A stretch of DNA of 64,000 nucleotides from Calliphora vicina (lineage: Eukaryota > Arthropoda > Insecta > Diptera > Calliphoridae), in assembly GCF_958450345.1 (NCBI RefSeq), contig NC_088782.1, positions 107,166,358 to 107,230,357 on the forward strand, read 5' to 3'. Shown here one piece after another: positions 10,725 through 21,279 of the stretch. Both the position numbers and the translations under genes were made by a program. The notes below the pieces were generated by a model, which was not told the DNA's origin, ran no database searches, and saw nothing but the letters and a program-made list of their open reading frames with translations. Positions within the stretch are counted from its first letter, which is position 1; each line of letters begins with the position of its first letter.

Positions 10725-11497
10725 ATGAGTGGCAAAAGTTCTCCAAATACACTAAACTCTCCACCCACATCGACGACCAGCAGTAATTTTGAGTTGTGTT
10801 ATCAGCGATCCTCAAAAGAGATGAGTGCTAGCGCCGCCGCCGCCTCAGCCGCCGCTATAGCCATGGCTTTGGATCTCAAACCCAAACATCCCATCACTGA
10901 TCCCTCACAGCCTCTTTTACTGCAGCAGCAGCAACAACAACAACAGCAGCAGCAACAAAAAATTAAAAAATGTGCGTTAACTTCCAAAAGAATACCCAGC
11001 TATTCCAAAATACTCAAAAGACCCCTTACCCGCAGTTTCAATAAGAACCTAAAACCCAAATCAATAACTTATCCAGCTGCACAGCAACCCCCTTCCCATA
11101 GATTCCCCTCCCCATTTGCTACTAGTAGTTGTAGTCCCTCTAATCCCACATTATTAACTAAAGAAACATTTTTATTTACCCTCGATTTACTTGCAGTGGT
11201 ACGACGCAATGCCTCCGATAAACTCAAACTCATCCAGATGGTCCATGACAATCCCATTTTGTGGGACTCACGTCTGCCAAATTTTAAGGGTGCCGAAGAG
11301 GAGAAGAATCGTGCTTGGGAACAGATTGGCAAAGAGTTTAATGCGCCCGGCAGGCGGGTGGCGCGTGCGTTTAAATCTCTGAGAGAATCCTATCGCCGCG
11401 AATTGGCTCACGTCAAGTTGATGGGCAATAATTTTAAGCCCAAATGGAGTCTCTACGATGCCATGGATTTTCTAAGAGACGTTATACGGGAGAGAAA
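10725..11497 (+). CDS. MADF-BESS domain protein, coding exon 1 (MADF part)
   Basis: This exon encodes residues 1-257 and two bases of codon 258 of a 581-residue protein. The start ATG at 10725 follows an in-frame stop at 10695. Residues 1-160 are low complexity: Ser/Thr/Pro-rich, an Ala run near 35-47, and a poly-Gln run near 67-79. A MADF domain spans about 166-257, starting at KLIQMVHDNPILWD with later landmarks RAWEQIGKEF, RVARAFKSLRESYRREL, KPKWSLYDAMDFL. MADF domains are Myb/SANT-like DNA-binding modules of insect transcription factors such as Adf-1, so a nuclear regulator is inferred. The exon ends at a consensus donor (AAA|GTAAGT, 11498). The orthologue is not identified. Confidence 0.92.
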
Positions 11498-11501
11498 GTA
11501 A

Positions 11502-12412
11502 GTGTTTGATTTTTGTTTTTCTTTTTATACTGTAGTTTTTAATTGATTAATTGAATTTGTTATGAAATTGAGTAAAATTGTTTATGAGTGTAAAATTAAG
11601 AATAAGAGAGCTTTTGGTCAGAGATGTGGCAGAAGGGGAATAAATAGTTTGGAGAATCTTGAGATTTTGGCTTTGTACTTATGAAATTGTGGAAATTTCT
11701 GTTTAATAAGTTTGAAATTTAATATGTATTCTATTACTGCAAATTGTTAAATGTTTTCAATGAGTGTTATATTGAGCTCAAGGTCAGTTATAACTTAATA
11801 TGTGTATTGAAGGGAAAATTGGTTTATTTTTTGTTGTTAAATAAAAGTAGCCCAAAATTAAATTCAGTTTTTATACCAGCTATCAAAATGCTGAGGATTT
11901 ACCTATTGAGTTTGTCATCCCGTTTGTAACCTACAAAAGTTTATATATTATGGGTTTTTATCAAATTCTAACACGATCTATGTCCGTCCATCTGTTTGTT
12001 GAACATGATAGGATCTGAAGAGAAGCAGGTAGAGGGATGATCAACGTATTTAATCGAAATGTAGAAATAGTAAGAGGTTACACCACTTCTTTAAGTACGT
12101 TAAGAGACTCAGAGAAAGCAGTAGAATCATTCACAAATAACTAAAGAAAAATTAAGTTTAAACTTCTTTTTTTTTGGCAAGTTGATTGTTTGATGTCAAA
12201 AAGTACATAAGTACTACATTTGGCATACCTGACAAGAGATTCTAAACCAGCATGTTAAAGATTTATCGGTCTGACTGGAATTAAAGGGTGTAGAACTTCT
12301 TTAGGTATAAATTTGTGTGAAATTATAAAAGTTTTTTTTGTGGAAATATGCTAAAAAGAAACAAATCTGTAGGACTTTAGTAAAATCACTTAAAATTTAG
12401 TAGAAGTCAAAA
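11502..12412. other. 5' part of the large intron
   Basis: Mostly unremarkable AT-rich intron. About 11880-12010 holds a decayed scrap of the TATACCC/GTCC repeat class (GTCATCCCGTTTGTAACCTA, then CTATGTCCGTCCATCTGTTT). No gene is seen. Confidence 0.4.
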
Positions 12413-13113
12413 GTCGGTCAAGCCCGACCATATAATACCCTACACTAAGTAAAAGAGCAAAAACATTTTTCTTGTAAAATTTCAATAATTTATATTTTTG
12501 AGTGATTTTTTTTATATGGGGGCTATGACCAATTATGGACCGATCACCATGAAAATAGGTCGTGTGATTTATGTCTATATTAAAGTCTACTATGTTGAAT
12601 TTTGTGACTATACCAACATTTTTAAGCGATTTATGCACGTTAAAGTGATTTTCGGAAGCGGGAGCTATGACTAATTATGGACCGATCGTAACAACATTTG
12701 GTGACATGAATTTTGTGTATATAAAACTTATTTGGAGCGGAATTTGTATAGATACATATATAAATTAAAAATTTATGACCGATAAAGTCTAATTTCGGAA
12801 GGACATTTGTATGGGGGCTAGGTGAAATAATGGACCGATTTCAGCCAGTTTCAATAGGCTTGGTCCTTGAGCCGAAAAATAATATGTAACCAATTTCATC
12901 GAAATATCTTCAAAATTGCGACCTGTACTCTGCGCACAAGGATCACATGGACAGCCGACCAGACGGACGGACGGACATCGCTTAATCGACTCAGAAAGTG
13001 ATTCTAAGTCGATCGGTATACTTTAAGGTGGGTGTTAGACTAATATTTTTGGGCGTTACAAACATCTGCACAAACGCATTATACCCTCCCCACTATGGTG
13101 GTGTAGGGTATAA
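12413..13113 (-). mobile_element. mini-me-like family A copy
   Basis: Near-complete copy reading from GGTCAAGCCCGACCATATAA to TATGGTGGTGTAGGGTATAA. It lacks the outermost ACAAGTAAG end and the GTCTATATG stretch found in its relatives. The GGAC microsatellite is short here (12963-12974). Confidence 0.85.
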
Positions 13114-13124
13114 TTCAAAAAAAT

Positions 13125-13495
13125 CATGTAAGAGAGCTATATTCGGCTGTGCCGAATCTTATATACACTTCACCAAATTATACTTCAAAATACAAATTTT
13201 AAATATTTTTAGGTAAACAAAATTTATTTTTTCCAAATGTATTCGTCGTTGCAAAGGTCTTTGAAATATCTATCATTAGATATCCATATTGTCTATATTA
13301 ATGACTTAGTAATCCAGATATAGGTCAAAAATAGTTAAAAAATCGAGGTTGTCCAAGATTTTTGCTCATATCTCAGCCATTTGTGGAGCGATTTTGCTAA
13401 TTTTAAATAGGAAACTTCTGGAAAGCATGTCTGACAGAATTATTGAATATTTGGATAACGAAGATATCTGGGGTCTTCAGAGAATTGATTTCAAT

Positions 13496-13528
<33 letters not shown>

Positions 13529-13660
13529 GACATGGCTTAATCGACAGCGCTATCTATAAGGATCCAGAATATATATACTTTATAGGGTTGGAAAATTATA
13601 TTGTGGAAATTACAAACAGAATGACAAACTAATATATACACGAAGGTGAAGGGTATAAAA
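13125..13660 (-). mobile_element. mini-me-like family C copy with GACA microsatellite
   Basis: Starts AGAGAGCTATATTCGGCTGT, ends GAAGGTGAAGGGTATAAAA, and contains the shared core (GATCCAGAATATATATACTT) of family C. An uninterrupted (GACA)n run at about 13499-13531 expands the microsatellite seen as only two or three units in other copies. It sits 11 bp from the preceding family A copy. Confidence 0.85.
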
Positions 13661-13994
13661 ACAAATGAAAAGTAAAAGTTCTAAAAAACCACTGAAATGT
13701 TAAGAAAGCATGAAAGTAATGTTGAATTTTCGTACATAAAAAGTACTAACAAATTGTTATAATACTGAATTTTCCATCTCTGTCTACTGTAGTGTTTTTA
13801 TTCAGTGAATAATATTTAAGTGCAACTAGTAAATACGCTCTTTTGAGTGTAAATTTATGAACTTTTTGTAAATAATCCCTATATTTGGTACTTTTTTTTT
13901 TTTTTGCGAAACGACTTTAGTGATTTTCTTTATTTGTAAACAATTTGTTTTTGTTGCAAAAAAGTTATGGAATTAATAAAATCTTTAATACATA
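13661..13994. other. AT-rich intron
   Basis: T-rich low-complexity intron without a recognised element. Confidence 0.35.
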
Positions 13995-14454
13995 CAGTAG
14001 CCCAAGAAAGTCTACATACAGGACAAATTATTATGTTACTTTAATTTAAAGCAGTTTTTTTTAGTTTTTTTTTATGAGATATATAATAATAAATGTCTTA
14101 TGTCGATTTTAGCAAAAAAAAAATTCAAATAACGCCCAAAAGATTAGAGTTATTGATTCTCTGTCACGCCTACTTTTGGGTGGGCGGGACTATTAAGTTT
14201 CATAATATTTTGAATATTAAAGCAAAAAAAAAAATTTCGTTATTTGACTCAGAATCAAAAAAATTAATAACGGTGAAATTTTGGAAGTGATAGGAAATGT
14301 TGCTAAACCCGACTTAAGTGATATTGTTTTAATTTTTTTTAGTGTGAATTTATTTTTTTAACAAATATATTTCACTAATTTTAACTTGCAAATACAGCTT
14401 TCAACGAAAGAAATTTAATTTGAATTCCTGTATGTAGACTTTATTGGGCTATTG
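13995..14454. mobile_element. TA-flanked MITE, 460 bp
   Basis: Left end CAGTAGCCCAAGAAAGTCTA and right end the reverse complement of CAATAGCCCAATAAAGTCTA, both continuing into CATACAGGA. TA lies on both sides (13993-13994, 14455-14456). This matches Tc1/mariner insertion. The interior has one 65-codon frame without a domain, so the element is non-autonomous. Confidence 0.75.
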
Positions 14455-14472
14455 TACCTATAAAGCAAGATA

Positions 14473-14545
14473 CAGTGAACTCGCGAAAACGTGAATATCC
14501 GAAAACATGAACGACTCGGAAACGTGAACACTTTTATTTTTACAA
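14473..14545. mobile_element. solo end of a pogo/Tc1-type MITE
   Basis: CAGTGAACTCGCGAAAACGT follows a TA at 14471-14472. The same terminus, with the partner end, is seen at 20160-20417. No matching right end was found here. Confidence 0.55.
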
Positions 14546-14737
14546 TTTTGCAAAATTTAATTTTTTTTTAGAAAAAGAACATCTTAAAAATATCTGTAAA
14601 AAATAATCGTGATAGTTAAAATTTATATTATGAAGTAAAATCTATTTTTTTTATTTATACCTATGCGGTACAGCAGCATTTGTGTCCAACCACATTTTGC
14701 TTTCAGACAACTACAGCGATGCATCGCGATGTATTAA

Positions 14738-15941
14738 CCCTTTAACCTACAAGAGTGCCTCAAGGCATGCATTACAAAACAGCAATTATCACAAAAAGTA
14801 ATTATATTTTTATACCCTACACCACCATAGTGGGGAGGGTATTATGCGTTTGTGCAGATGTTTGTAACGCCCAAAAATATTAGTCTAACACCCACCTTAA
14901 AGTATACCGATCGACTTAGAATCACTTTCTGAGTCGATTAAACGATGTCCGTCCGTCCGTCCGTCCGTCTGGTTGGCTGGCTGGCTGTCCATGTAAACCT
15001 TGTGCGCAGAGTACAGGCCGCAATTTTGAAGATATTTCGATAAAATTTGGTACATATTACTTTTTCGGCCCATGAACCAAGCCTATTGAAACTGGCTGAA
15101 ATCGGTCCATTATTTCACCTAGCCCCCATACAAATGTCCCCTCGAAATTGGACTTTATCGGTCATAAATGTTTAATTTATCTATGTATCTACACAAATTT
15201 CGCTGCAAATAAGTTTTATATATACAGAATTCATGTCACCAAATTTTGTTACGATCGGTCCATAATTAGTCATAGCTCCCATATAGACCCGCTTCCGAAA
15301 ATCATTTTAACCTGCATAAATCACTTAAAAATGTTGGTATACACACAAAATTCAACATTAATAACTTTCATATAAACATAAATCACACGACCTAATTTTA
15401 TGGTGATCGGTCCATAATTGATCATAGCTGCCATATAAGGCCCCTTCGAAAAATCACTCAAAAATATAAATTATTGATATTTTAAAAGAAAAATATTTTT
15501 ACTCATTTACTTGGTGTAGGGTATTATATTATACTTATATAATTATACTTTCTTACTTGTTTTTTTTTTTAAATTTAACTGCGACTTTAGTTACAGATTT
15601 GTTAACATTTCTCTCGAAGGTCGAAATGCATTCTGACTTTTAGTTTTTGTTCTGTCAGAGTGTTTTTTTTTTTAAATCAAAGTTTTACTAACTTTTACTC
15701 GCCCGATCTATTGGAAATATTTTTTATTAATTCTTTTCATTAGTTTTTCAATACAATCGTGTTTTGCACCTAAACCGGCAACAATGCCCTGAGGCACTCT
15801 TCACCTTTTTGCGCCTGATTCCTAAGCTTAATTTGCAAATTAGTTTCTGATGGCTGTTCAGGGTTTATTGGGTCATAATTAACCTAAAAAAAATTATTCG
15901 ACAACTTTTTTTTAGCTTTTTAAAGTTTGCGGGTTAGAGGG
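14738..15941. mobile_element. piggyBac-type MITE interrupted by a mini-me-like copy
   Basis: Flanked by TTAA on both sides (14734-14737 and 15942-15945), the invariant piggyBac target. Outer inverted repeats are CCCTTTAACC and CCCTCTAACC; sub-terminal inverted repeats are AAGAGTGCCTCAAGGCAT and AAGAGTGCCTCAGGGCAT. Without the mini-me insert at 14810-15565 the element is about 450 bp and has no transposase. Confidence 0.8.
14810..15565 (+). mobile_element. mini-me-like family A copy nested in the piggyBac-type MITE
   Basis: Full-length copy from TTATACCCTACACCACCATA to TACTTTCTTACTTGTTTT, with four GTCC units at about 14948-14965. The terminal target duplication is obscured by flanking T-rich DNA. 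Confidence 0.88.
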
Positions 15942-16074
15942 TTAATACCATAAAAATTAGTGTCAAATGAAAGCTTTCATTTTGCTTGACAGATTTATCA
16001 ACCAAAATATAAAGGGTCTTTCTGTAACTATTTTTGTATACTGCTATTTTTGTATTTTAATAAAACAAAGTGTT

Positions 16075-16235
16075 TGTGGCTTCACTGGTTGTCTAGCATC
16101 CAAAATGTCCACTTTTTCATGATACTGAATGTGCTTTTCAGGCTGAATGTGCAAAATGTCCAATGTGGCACGTAGCGCAGTCCTGTTGAAACCACATGTC
16201 GTTTGTGTCCATATTATTCAATTCAGGCCAAAAGA
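16075..16235 (-). pseudogene. mariner-like transposase fragment (copy 5)
   Basis: Reverse complement reads WPELNNMDTNDMWFQQDCAT in one frame, which is the segment around the second catalytic Asp (WFQQD) of mariner-type transposases. It then continues as CHIGHFAHSA before degenerating. Only about 50 codons survive. Confidence 0.7.
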
Positions 16236-16239
16236 AATT

Positions 16240-16710
16240 TGTAAGTTTTCTTTTGAGCAAAAAAACAATTTTAAAAAATGGGTCGATTTTGAAAAAAAAA
16301 GTTAAAAAAATGTTTGATTTTGCAAAAAAAAGTCAGAAATTATATGTTTTGAGTTACAAAACATTTATTTTGATAGATTTCCAACTCGTATCCCTCTAAA
16401 CGACCAAATAGGTCATCAAGGAAACTATCTAAGCTTTCTTTTGACAAAAAAAGGGCCTCATTTTGAAAAAAAAATCAAAAAAGTTTTTGATTTCGGAAAA
16501 AAAAATTCAAATTTTTTTTCGAAAGTTTGAAGTTCACATAGCTATCTAAACTATTTGGGACATATTTTGCCAAGAACAATAGGTAATAAGTTAAATTGAT
16601 GAGAAGAAACACCAGTTTGACTCAGAGAGTTCTTGCAAATTTTATCCCGATCGGAAGATATCGATTTAAAATTTGGTTTACTTGACATGAAATCCACCAT
16701 ATATAATCTG
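16240..16710 (-). repeat. dispersed repeat family D
   Basis: Contains poly-A-rich blocks and the phrases AGATATCGATTTAAAATTTG and GACATGAAATCCACCATATA. It corresponds in reverse orientation to 44995-45480. The class of the element is not clear; no terminal repeats or coding region are evident. Confidence 0.6.
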
Positions 16711-16714
16711 TTTT

Positions 16715-16900
16715 CTTATAGGTAGGAACATTGATACAATAATGTCCATCTGTCGGTTAAAATAAACTTTCCGAAGTTCCCAGATATCTTACAGGGCTTA
16801 ATATTATATTAATATATCATATATACATTCGATAATAGTATTGAAAATCGGAAAAATCGGTTTGTATATGGCTGATATATTTATGAGCAATAAAGCACGA
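16715..16900 (+). mobile_element. mini-me-like family C relic
   Basis: Decayed core: ATAATGTCCATCTGTCGGTT, CCCAGATATCTTACAGGG and a GGCTGATATATTTATG phrase match the middle of family C copies. Both ends are lost. Confidence 0.5.
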
Positions 16901-18160
16901 CTGCATTACAGAGGGCCATCCAAGCGAAGTACTCAAGGACTTTTCATTTTTTTGTGATTTGAAATTTCCTAAAATAGTTGGCCCGTTGAGTCAGTTTGTA
17001 TGTTACCAAAACATTTGTTCCCTATATATCAATTATTGGGTGGTAATCAATATTTAGAATTTCGAACTCTGAGTCATTGATTAAATATTGGTAGAGTACA
17101 AGCAAATATTTCGATACGAAAATATTCGAAGCTAAAAAATTGCATATATGGGAAAGGGTAAGCGCTACGTGTGCTCTTTAACTTCCGAACTTTGTTGTAT
17201 AGCTTACACTGCTCTACCTTATAGAAGGCATGATTTTTATGCTGCCATATTTATTTTCAATATTTTGCTAAGTAAAGCCAGCTTAATTCCTTATTATTTC
17301 ACCATTTTTTAAATTTGTTTCAGCTTTTTTTTTTCTTGACAAAAATTAAATTCAACTAAATTAAACTAGATAAGCCAAAATGACTCACAATTATCTAATA
17401 AATCCTCTTGAATTGGTACTTCCATGTGTCTGTTTGTTTGTATGTGGAAAATTAAAATCATTTTATTTACGACCATTTTTTTGTTGCTATTATTAATAAT
17501 ATTATTGCTAAAGTACTTAACAGAAATGTAGAGAATTGTCAAAATGGTTTACGCCCAGTTATGACGTGAATAAGTTCGTTTAAATGATGATCTTCTTCAG
17601 CATTATCACCAGCAATATCTGTTCATTTTTTTTTGTAGTTGTTGTTGATTAAAGTGAGGAGAGAATAATGTACTAAAAAAAAACAGCACTAAAATAATAA
17701 TGATCATTTAATAACGTAACATCCAAACAGCCATATACATACAGACATACATTCATTCATCCATCCATTTAAACAACCAACCATTAAAACGAACTAACGA
17801 ATCAGTCAACAACTTAAACGTTCAATTCTCAACATCCATCCAATTCATCCCCCTTATTGTTTGTATTTAATTTAAACCATTCTATTATATTTTCATATAT
17901 GTACATCTATACATATGTACGCACACAATTACACCATCTTTGTGGCAAATTACGAATTGTTGAAATTCTGAGTTTTCAGTTTTATTGCCACATCTGCGAG
18001 TCGTGTTATAAAAATTATGATGGTTTTGTAGATTTTGTTTTTATTTAATAAACATGGCTTCGAGAAGATCGTAATTGCTGTGGCATTTTGTAGAATTTTT
18101 TTTGGTTGCCCTGTTGGAGTCAGGGTTAGCAGAAATGTTTAGATTATATATTTTCATATT
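16901..18160. other. intron stretch largely free of recognised transposons
   Basis: 17330-18060 contains short simple repeats (ATTATTAATAATATTATTGC, CATACATACAGACATACATT, CATCCATCCATTTAAAC) and non-repetitive DNA. It could hold cis-regulatory sequence, but nothing specific is recognised. Confidence 0.3.
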
Positions 18161-18164
18161 TTTA

Positions 18165-18281
18165 TTAGTGGAGACCAAAGTTTTTTTCCAGAAATTGTTT
18201 TAAAATAGAAAGATCTTGAGATCTTGAATTTTATTTAAATATTGTAAAAATAAAAAAGTGGAGAGTTGTGGAGACATTTCC
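18165..18281 (+). repeat. intronic paired-box repeat, unit 1
   Basis: Box 1 (TTAGTGGAGACC, 18165-18176) is followed about 90 bp later by box 2 (AAAAAAGTGGAGAGTTGTGG, then AGAC). This two-box arrangement recurs along the intron on the same strand. The family is unknown to me. Confidence 0.65.
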
Positions 18282-18637
18282 AAATTTTGTATTTTATTTG
18301 AAAGTTAATTTTGATTTAAAATTAATTTTAAATCTTACTAAAAGCTATTTTAAAATTTCAAAGGTTTTTCAGAGGTTTTTCAATATTTATTTTGTTTTTG
18401 TATTTTTTCCACAGGAGTCTTAGTTGTTTTGCTAAAATTAATTTAATTTGCTTGTTTTTTGTTACAAATATAATAGAAATTTATTTTAATAGGTTAAAAT
18501 ATAAATGTAAAGAGTTGTTTTGACTACCTATATTTTCTTATAAATTTGAAAAATTCAACTGTAAAATTTTGAGATGAATTTTGAATTTGTTAAATTTTTA
18601 AATTCCTTTTTGACATATTTTTGACGTTCCTTATTTT

Positions 18638-19136
18638 TATACCCTTCACCTTCGTGAGAAGGGTATATATATATAAGTTTATCATTCCGTTTGTAATTTC
18701 CACAATATAATTTTCCGACCCTATAAAGTATATATATTCTGGATCCTTATAGATAGCGGAGTCGATTAATCCATGTCCGTCTGTCTGTTGAAATCAATAT
18801 TCGGAAGACCCCAGATATCTCCGGCATCCTAATCTTCAATGATTCTGTCAGACATGCTTTCGAGAAGTTTCCTATTTAAAATCAGCAAAATCGGACCACA
18901 AATGGCTGAGATATGAGGAAAAAACCAGGACAACCTCGATTTTTGACCTATTTTTTTTTCACCAAAAAAATTTTTAAAAACAAAAATTAAAATTTAAAAT
19001 GACAATTCAACAAAAAAAAGAAAAAAAAATAAGTTTTGTTTACCTAAAAATATTCAAAAATTGGTATTTTGATGTATAATTTGGTGAAGGGTATGTAAGA
19101 TTCGGAACAGCCGAATGTAGCTCTCTTACTTGTTTT
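18638..19136 (+). mobile_element. mini-me-like family C copy
   Basis: Complete copy from TTATACCCTTCACCTTCGTG to CTCTCTTACTTGTTTT, with the shared core CCGACCCTATAAAGTATATA and a short GTCCGTCTGTCTG microsatellite at about 18776. It splits the spacing between paired-box units 1 and 2. Confidence 0.88.
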
Positions 19137-19149
19137 CATTAAATTGGTT

Positions 19150-19950
19150 TTTATTAGGAACTTTTTTACGAATTGTGTTAAAATTTCTTTAATTGCACTT
19201 CAAATACAAAAGTGGAGAGTTGTGGAGACTTTTCTAAAACCTATATTTTTATGAAATTTATTAAAAAAAAGTTACTCAAATTACATTTTTTAGTTCAATA
19301 AATATGATAAAAACAATAATTTCTTAAAATATCCGAGATTCAATTAAATTTTTGTGCAACAAAAATTGTGGTAAAAAAACTTATGGATGAAAAATTCTAA
19401 GTAGAGTTGGCGAAATTTCATACAAATCGTTTACAAATAATAATCCAAATTAACTTTATTAGGTGATCAAACTTATTACCAGCAATATTTTCTTCGAAAA
19501 TTGAAAAATTTAAAAAAAAAATTCTTAAAAATATTTTTGGTTTGAATTTGAATTTTTTCTTAGTGGAGACTTTATTTTTCCGTGTAGAGTTGAGGAAATT
19601 CTAGAGATTTCGAAATTCTATAATTTAATGACATTTATTGAAAATATTGTTCTTTATGGTTTTTTAACTGAATGACATTTAGATTTTATGCAAATCGTTT
19701 ACAAATAACAACACAAATTAACTTTATTAGTGGATCAAACTTAATAACAGCAATATTTTCTTCAAAAATTGAAAAATTAAAAAAAAAATTCTTAAAAATA
19801 TTTTTGGTGTGAAAATTTAAAAATTTTTTTGTTAGTGGAGACTAAAGTTTTTCACAATAATTATTTACAATAAGACATTTTCCATATAATAGAAAACAAT
19901 TTTCTCTAAATATGTTAAAATTAAAAAAGTGTAGAGTTGTGGAGAGATTT
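19150..19950 (+). repeat. intronic paired-box repeats, units 2-4
   Basis: Box 2 copies at about 19208, 19582 (degenerate) and 19929, and clear box 1 copies at 19560 and 19832 with a decayed one near 19152. Intervening sequence is also related: TACAAATAAYAAYCCAAATT-like phrases at 19430 and 19690, and a repeated AGCAATATTTTCTTC at 19480 and 19751. The units are therefore diverged tandem copies of roughly 350-460 bp. Confidence 0.7.
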
Positions 19951-20006
19951 CTAAATTCTACAATTTATTGAAATTTATTGTAAAAATTGTGTCGGAAAGT
20001 TGTCAT

Positions 20007-20058
20007 GATGGAATATTAAGGTTTCATGTCTGGGCGCATGAAACCTTAATATTCCATC
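20007..20058. repeat. perfect 22-bp inverted repeat with 8-nt loop
   Basis: Arms 20007-20028 (GATGGAATATTAAGGTTTCA then TG) and 20037-20058 are exact reverse complements around TCTGGGCG. RNA from either strand would fold into a tight 22-bp stem. It lies about 100 bp before a TA-flanked MITE but outside its ends. Confidence 0.85.
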
Positions 20059-20159
20059 AGTACCGAATGCAACTGATTCCATGTAATAGTCTAGCCACAT
20101 TTCAGCAGCTCATAATAGAGAGGACTCTTTTGGTCCCAACAATTACAGAGCCATGGATA

Positions 20160-20417
20160 CAGTGCACTCGATATGAACGACTCGGAAACGACACCCCTTT
20201 TATTTTTACATTTACTACTCTAAAATGTGAACAATGTCTAATATGTAGCTCTAAAACGTGAACAAAATGTCTGAGTTTTATTTATTGCATTCTTTTTTAG
20301 TGTGGGGAATCCCAGCATCAGAATATATATTTTATGTTTACGTTGGAGTGCTTTCATCAAATACACACGTATTTTACGTTAGAATAAAAATTAGTTCACG
20401 TTTTCGTGAGTTCACAG
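20160..20417. mobile_element. TA-flanked MITE with CAGTGAACTC-type ends, 258 bp
   Basis: The right end, read in reverse, is CTGTGAACTCACGAAAACGT; the left is the decayed CAGTGCACTCGATATGAACG. TA is present at 20158-20159 and 20418-20419. It is related to the solo end at 14473. Tc1/mariner/pogo-type, non-autonomous. Confidence 0.65.
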
Positions 20418-20850
20418 TAATTGGCTTTGGTGTCGATTATGCGTTAGAAATAATCAACTAAAGTTCTTTAAAATGTTTTTGGTTTGTACACTTTACATTA
20501 GGACCTGATTCAGAAAAACGATTGGAAAATTTTTTTTTTTAAATTTTTTATGAAAATCAGTCAGTTTTCAAATCAGTTTTTAGTATTTTTCTTACCTACA
20601 AAAATTTTTTTCCTGTCGTGTCACTGAATCAGGTCCTTAATTTGTTTGCTAAAGTTATTTTTAGTTACACCTTCTCTGAAACAATGGAGAAGGTCTTCAA
20701 TTTACTTGAAATAGTGATGTTTCAAATGGAAAATGTAGTTGTGAAGAGTTTTCAAAATTTAAAATTGTTTAGAATTGTTAAGAAGTTAAAGAAACTGATT
20801 ATTAAATGTGAATTGCTAGACAATTTCTAAAGTGATAGGTGCCTTTCATA

Positions 20851-21032
20851 GGGCACTGATACACGTTCAATATATATTAACCGCGATCCAGTATCGCGAT
20901 ATTTATTGAACGTTTAGCATGCAGTATTGATGGATCGCGGTCCAAATCGCAGAATAACTTAATTTTGCGTGATCCATTGCAATGGATCGCGATCCAAATA
21001 TCACAATATATATTGAACGTGTAGCAGTGTCC
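20851..21032. mobile_element. palindromic MITE, 182 bp
   Basis: Inverted ends GGGCACTGATACACGTTCAA and its near reverse complement ending GTAGCAGTGTCC. The inside carries further inverted GGATCGCG/CGCGATCC motifs, so almost the whole element folds back. ATA on both sides (20848-20850, 21033-21035) suggests a 3-bp duplication. The minus-strand frame at 20877-21089 is a by-product. Confidence 0.7.
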
Positions 21033-21114
21033 ATAGATGTAGAATATTTTATAATTAGCAAAGCTTCCTATACCCCAGTAAACAGTCACGGGACTAGTTC
21101 GGAGTCAATTTCAC

Positions 21115-21279
21115 ACACATAGAGCGGAAAAAAACTCATACAAAAAAATTACTCAAAATAATTGCACATACGAGTGTTGTTTTTGTTTTCACATAGTTTG
21201 TTTTACTAATGCATTCCCACCATTTAGGTTTTTGACAACTGAGTTAGGTCTTTGATAGGAGAGTTTCCGATCTATGTGT
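21115..21279. mobile_element. MITE with ACATAGAKCGGAAA ends
   Basis: ACACATAGAGCGGAAA at the left and TTTCCGATCTATGTGT at the right are inverted repeats. Related copies occur in reverse orientation at 60594-60660, 60679-60845 and 63329-63492, sharing GACCTAACTCAGTTGTCAAA. Non-coding. Confidence 0.75.

Noticed and set aside
10802..10987. Minus-strand poly-Cys frame opposite MADF exon 1
   Set aside because: Reverse reading of the CAG/CAA run that encodes poly-Gln and of the Ala run.
15148..15375. Recurrent 60-75 codon frames (beginning MDFIGHKCLI or MIFGSGPYMGAM on opposite strands) seen in many mini-me copies
   Set aside because: They are open on both strands of the same repeat, broken in several copies and have no start context or domain. 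Repetition of the DNA explains their similarity.
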